Source of the DNA: CAYJHC01 sp964370035
GTDB taxonomy: Bacteria > Bacillota > Clostridia > Peptostreptococcales > Anaerovoracaceae
Assembly: GCA_964370035.1 (NCBI GenBank)
Contig: CAYJGT010000040.1
Coordinates: 1 to 14,020, forward strand
Direction: 5' to 3'
DNA length: 14,020 nucleotides
Within the stretch, counting starts at the first letter, position 1. Every line of letters starts with the position of its first letter. Under the pieces are notes generated by a model. It was not told the DNA's origin, searched no databases, and saw only the letters and a program-made list of their open reading frames with translations. Below, piece after piece: positions 13,637 to 14,020 of the stretch. A program made the translations under genes and the position numbers.

Positions 13637-14020
13637 CTACTTTTTTTCTTGAACTGCCTCTTCAACAAACCCTTCAAAAGGCTCAACTGATTTTTGCGGC
13701 GTTATTTCAACATTTCCAACAAACCCTTCAAAAGGTTCTTCTGGGATCTTTTTTTCAGGTATGTTTTTTTCATAAACAATTTTACCTTCTAAATCATTAA
13801 GTGCATCATCCCTTAGCGGATCTTCCACCATCCCTGCTATATTTTCCTCAAAAATATTGATAACTTCTGGTTCTGAATGGCTAGTTTTTGGTACAAGTTG
13901 AGGCTCAACTGACGGTACGCTCATTGCTAGTGCTGCCTGTGATTCAACTGGCTGCACATTCATTTCCGGAGCAACTTGTGGTTCAACTGGCTGCACATTC
14001 ATTTCCGGAGTAACTTGCGG
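13637..14020 (-). CDS. C-terminal part of an acidic, Pro/Glu-rich repeat protein (window-edge partial)
   Basis: 128 codons of an open frame that enters from the right edge; the true start is outside the window. An internal Met at 14002 is only part of a repeat. The visible part is low complexity. Four 13-residue units (PQVTPEMNVQPVE and three diverging copies) are followed by an acidic linker, then two copies of EPFEGFV. No catalytic motif or membrane segment is present. It sits 66 bases before lspA on the same strand. In many Clostridia a DivIVA-type or DksA-like gene occupies this place, and a disordered DivIVA tail is one possible reading. Without the N-terminus no function can be assigned. 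Confidence 0.75.
   Translation of the reverse strand, partial: PQVTPEMNVQPVEPQVAPEMNVQPVESQAALAMSVPSVEPQLVPKTSHSEPEVINIFEENIAGMVEDPLRDDALNDLEGKIVYEKNIPEKKIPEEPFEGFVGNVEITPQKSVEPFEGFVEEAVQEKK
13663..13735 (-). repeat. Duplicated 19-bp segment encoding the EPFEGFV motif
   Basis: CAACAAACCCTTCAAAAGG occurs identically on the plus strand at 13663-13681 and 13717-13735, 54 bases (18 codons) apart. It encodes a repeated short motif (EPFEGFV) near the C-terminus of the protein. Confidence 0.75.
13865..14020 (-). repeat. Four in-frame 39-base repeat units, running to the window edge
   Basis: The units are 14020-13982, 13981-13943, 13942-13904 and 13903-13865. The first two are almost identical in DNA; the last two are diverged. 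They encode PQVxPEMNVQPVE-like units. More copies may lie outside the window. Confidence 0.75.

Noticed and set aside
1..14020. CRISPR array, rRNA or complete tRNA genes, phage genes
   Set aside because: No regularly spaced repeats, rRNA-like stretches, tRNA T-loops with matching arms, or phage structural genes were seen on either strand.

Overview
The window looks like a low-GC, strictly anaerobic member of the Clostridia. The evidence is AT-rich DNA, strong GGAGG ribosome sites, a soluble NAD-linked [FeFe]-hydrogenase operon, and a hydrogenase-associated DRTGG / anti-sigma-type ATPase / HydS-like / PHP gene set. No genus can be named from sequence alone.

Region 1 (1-4095, minus strand) is a compact operon for a multi-subunit NAD(P)-dependent, probably electron-bifurcating [FeFe] hydrogenase. 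In transcription order it holds a NuoE-like subunit (hndA), a GHKL ATPase, a small thioredoxin-fold [2Fe-2S] subunit (hndB), a NuoF-like flavoprotein (hndC) and the catalytic subunit (hndD, cut by the window edge before its H-cluster motifs). Genes abut or overlap. A Rex-like 18-bp site overlaps a possible -10 just upstream of hndA.

Region 2 (4096-6359) separates this operon from a divergent one. It holds a 568-aa protein clearly derived from an IS1634-type transposase. The reading frame is intact, but two of the three DDE positions appear to be replaced. Short degenerate inverted repeats at 4472-4490 and 6285-6303 may mark the old element ends. An outward -35-like box at the right end could form a hybrid promoter for the next operon.

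Region 3 (6360-9528, plus strand) is the hydrogenase-associated regulatory operon: DRTGG protein, RsbT-like ATPase, HydS-like [FeFe]-hydrogenase homologue without the proton-transfer Cys, second DRTGG protein, and PHP-domain phosphoesterase. By inference it senses H2 or redox state and passes this on through an uncharacterised route. No classical DNA-binding output protein is encoded in it.

Region 4 (9529-10405) holds a promoter, a long imperfect hairpin and an exonuclease III gene (exoA) interrupted by a 100-N gap. The reading frames on the two sides disagree, and comparison with full-length relatives suggests about 245 missing bases. A 12-bp terminator (10514-10553) serves both exoA and the convergent operon.

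Region 5 (10706-14020, minus strand) is a housekeeping operon: the C-terminal end of an acidic repeat-rich protein (perhaps a DivIVA-type tail), lspA, an RluD-type pseudouridine synthase, and a sodium:alanine symporter-family transporter.
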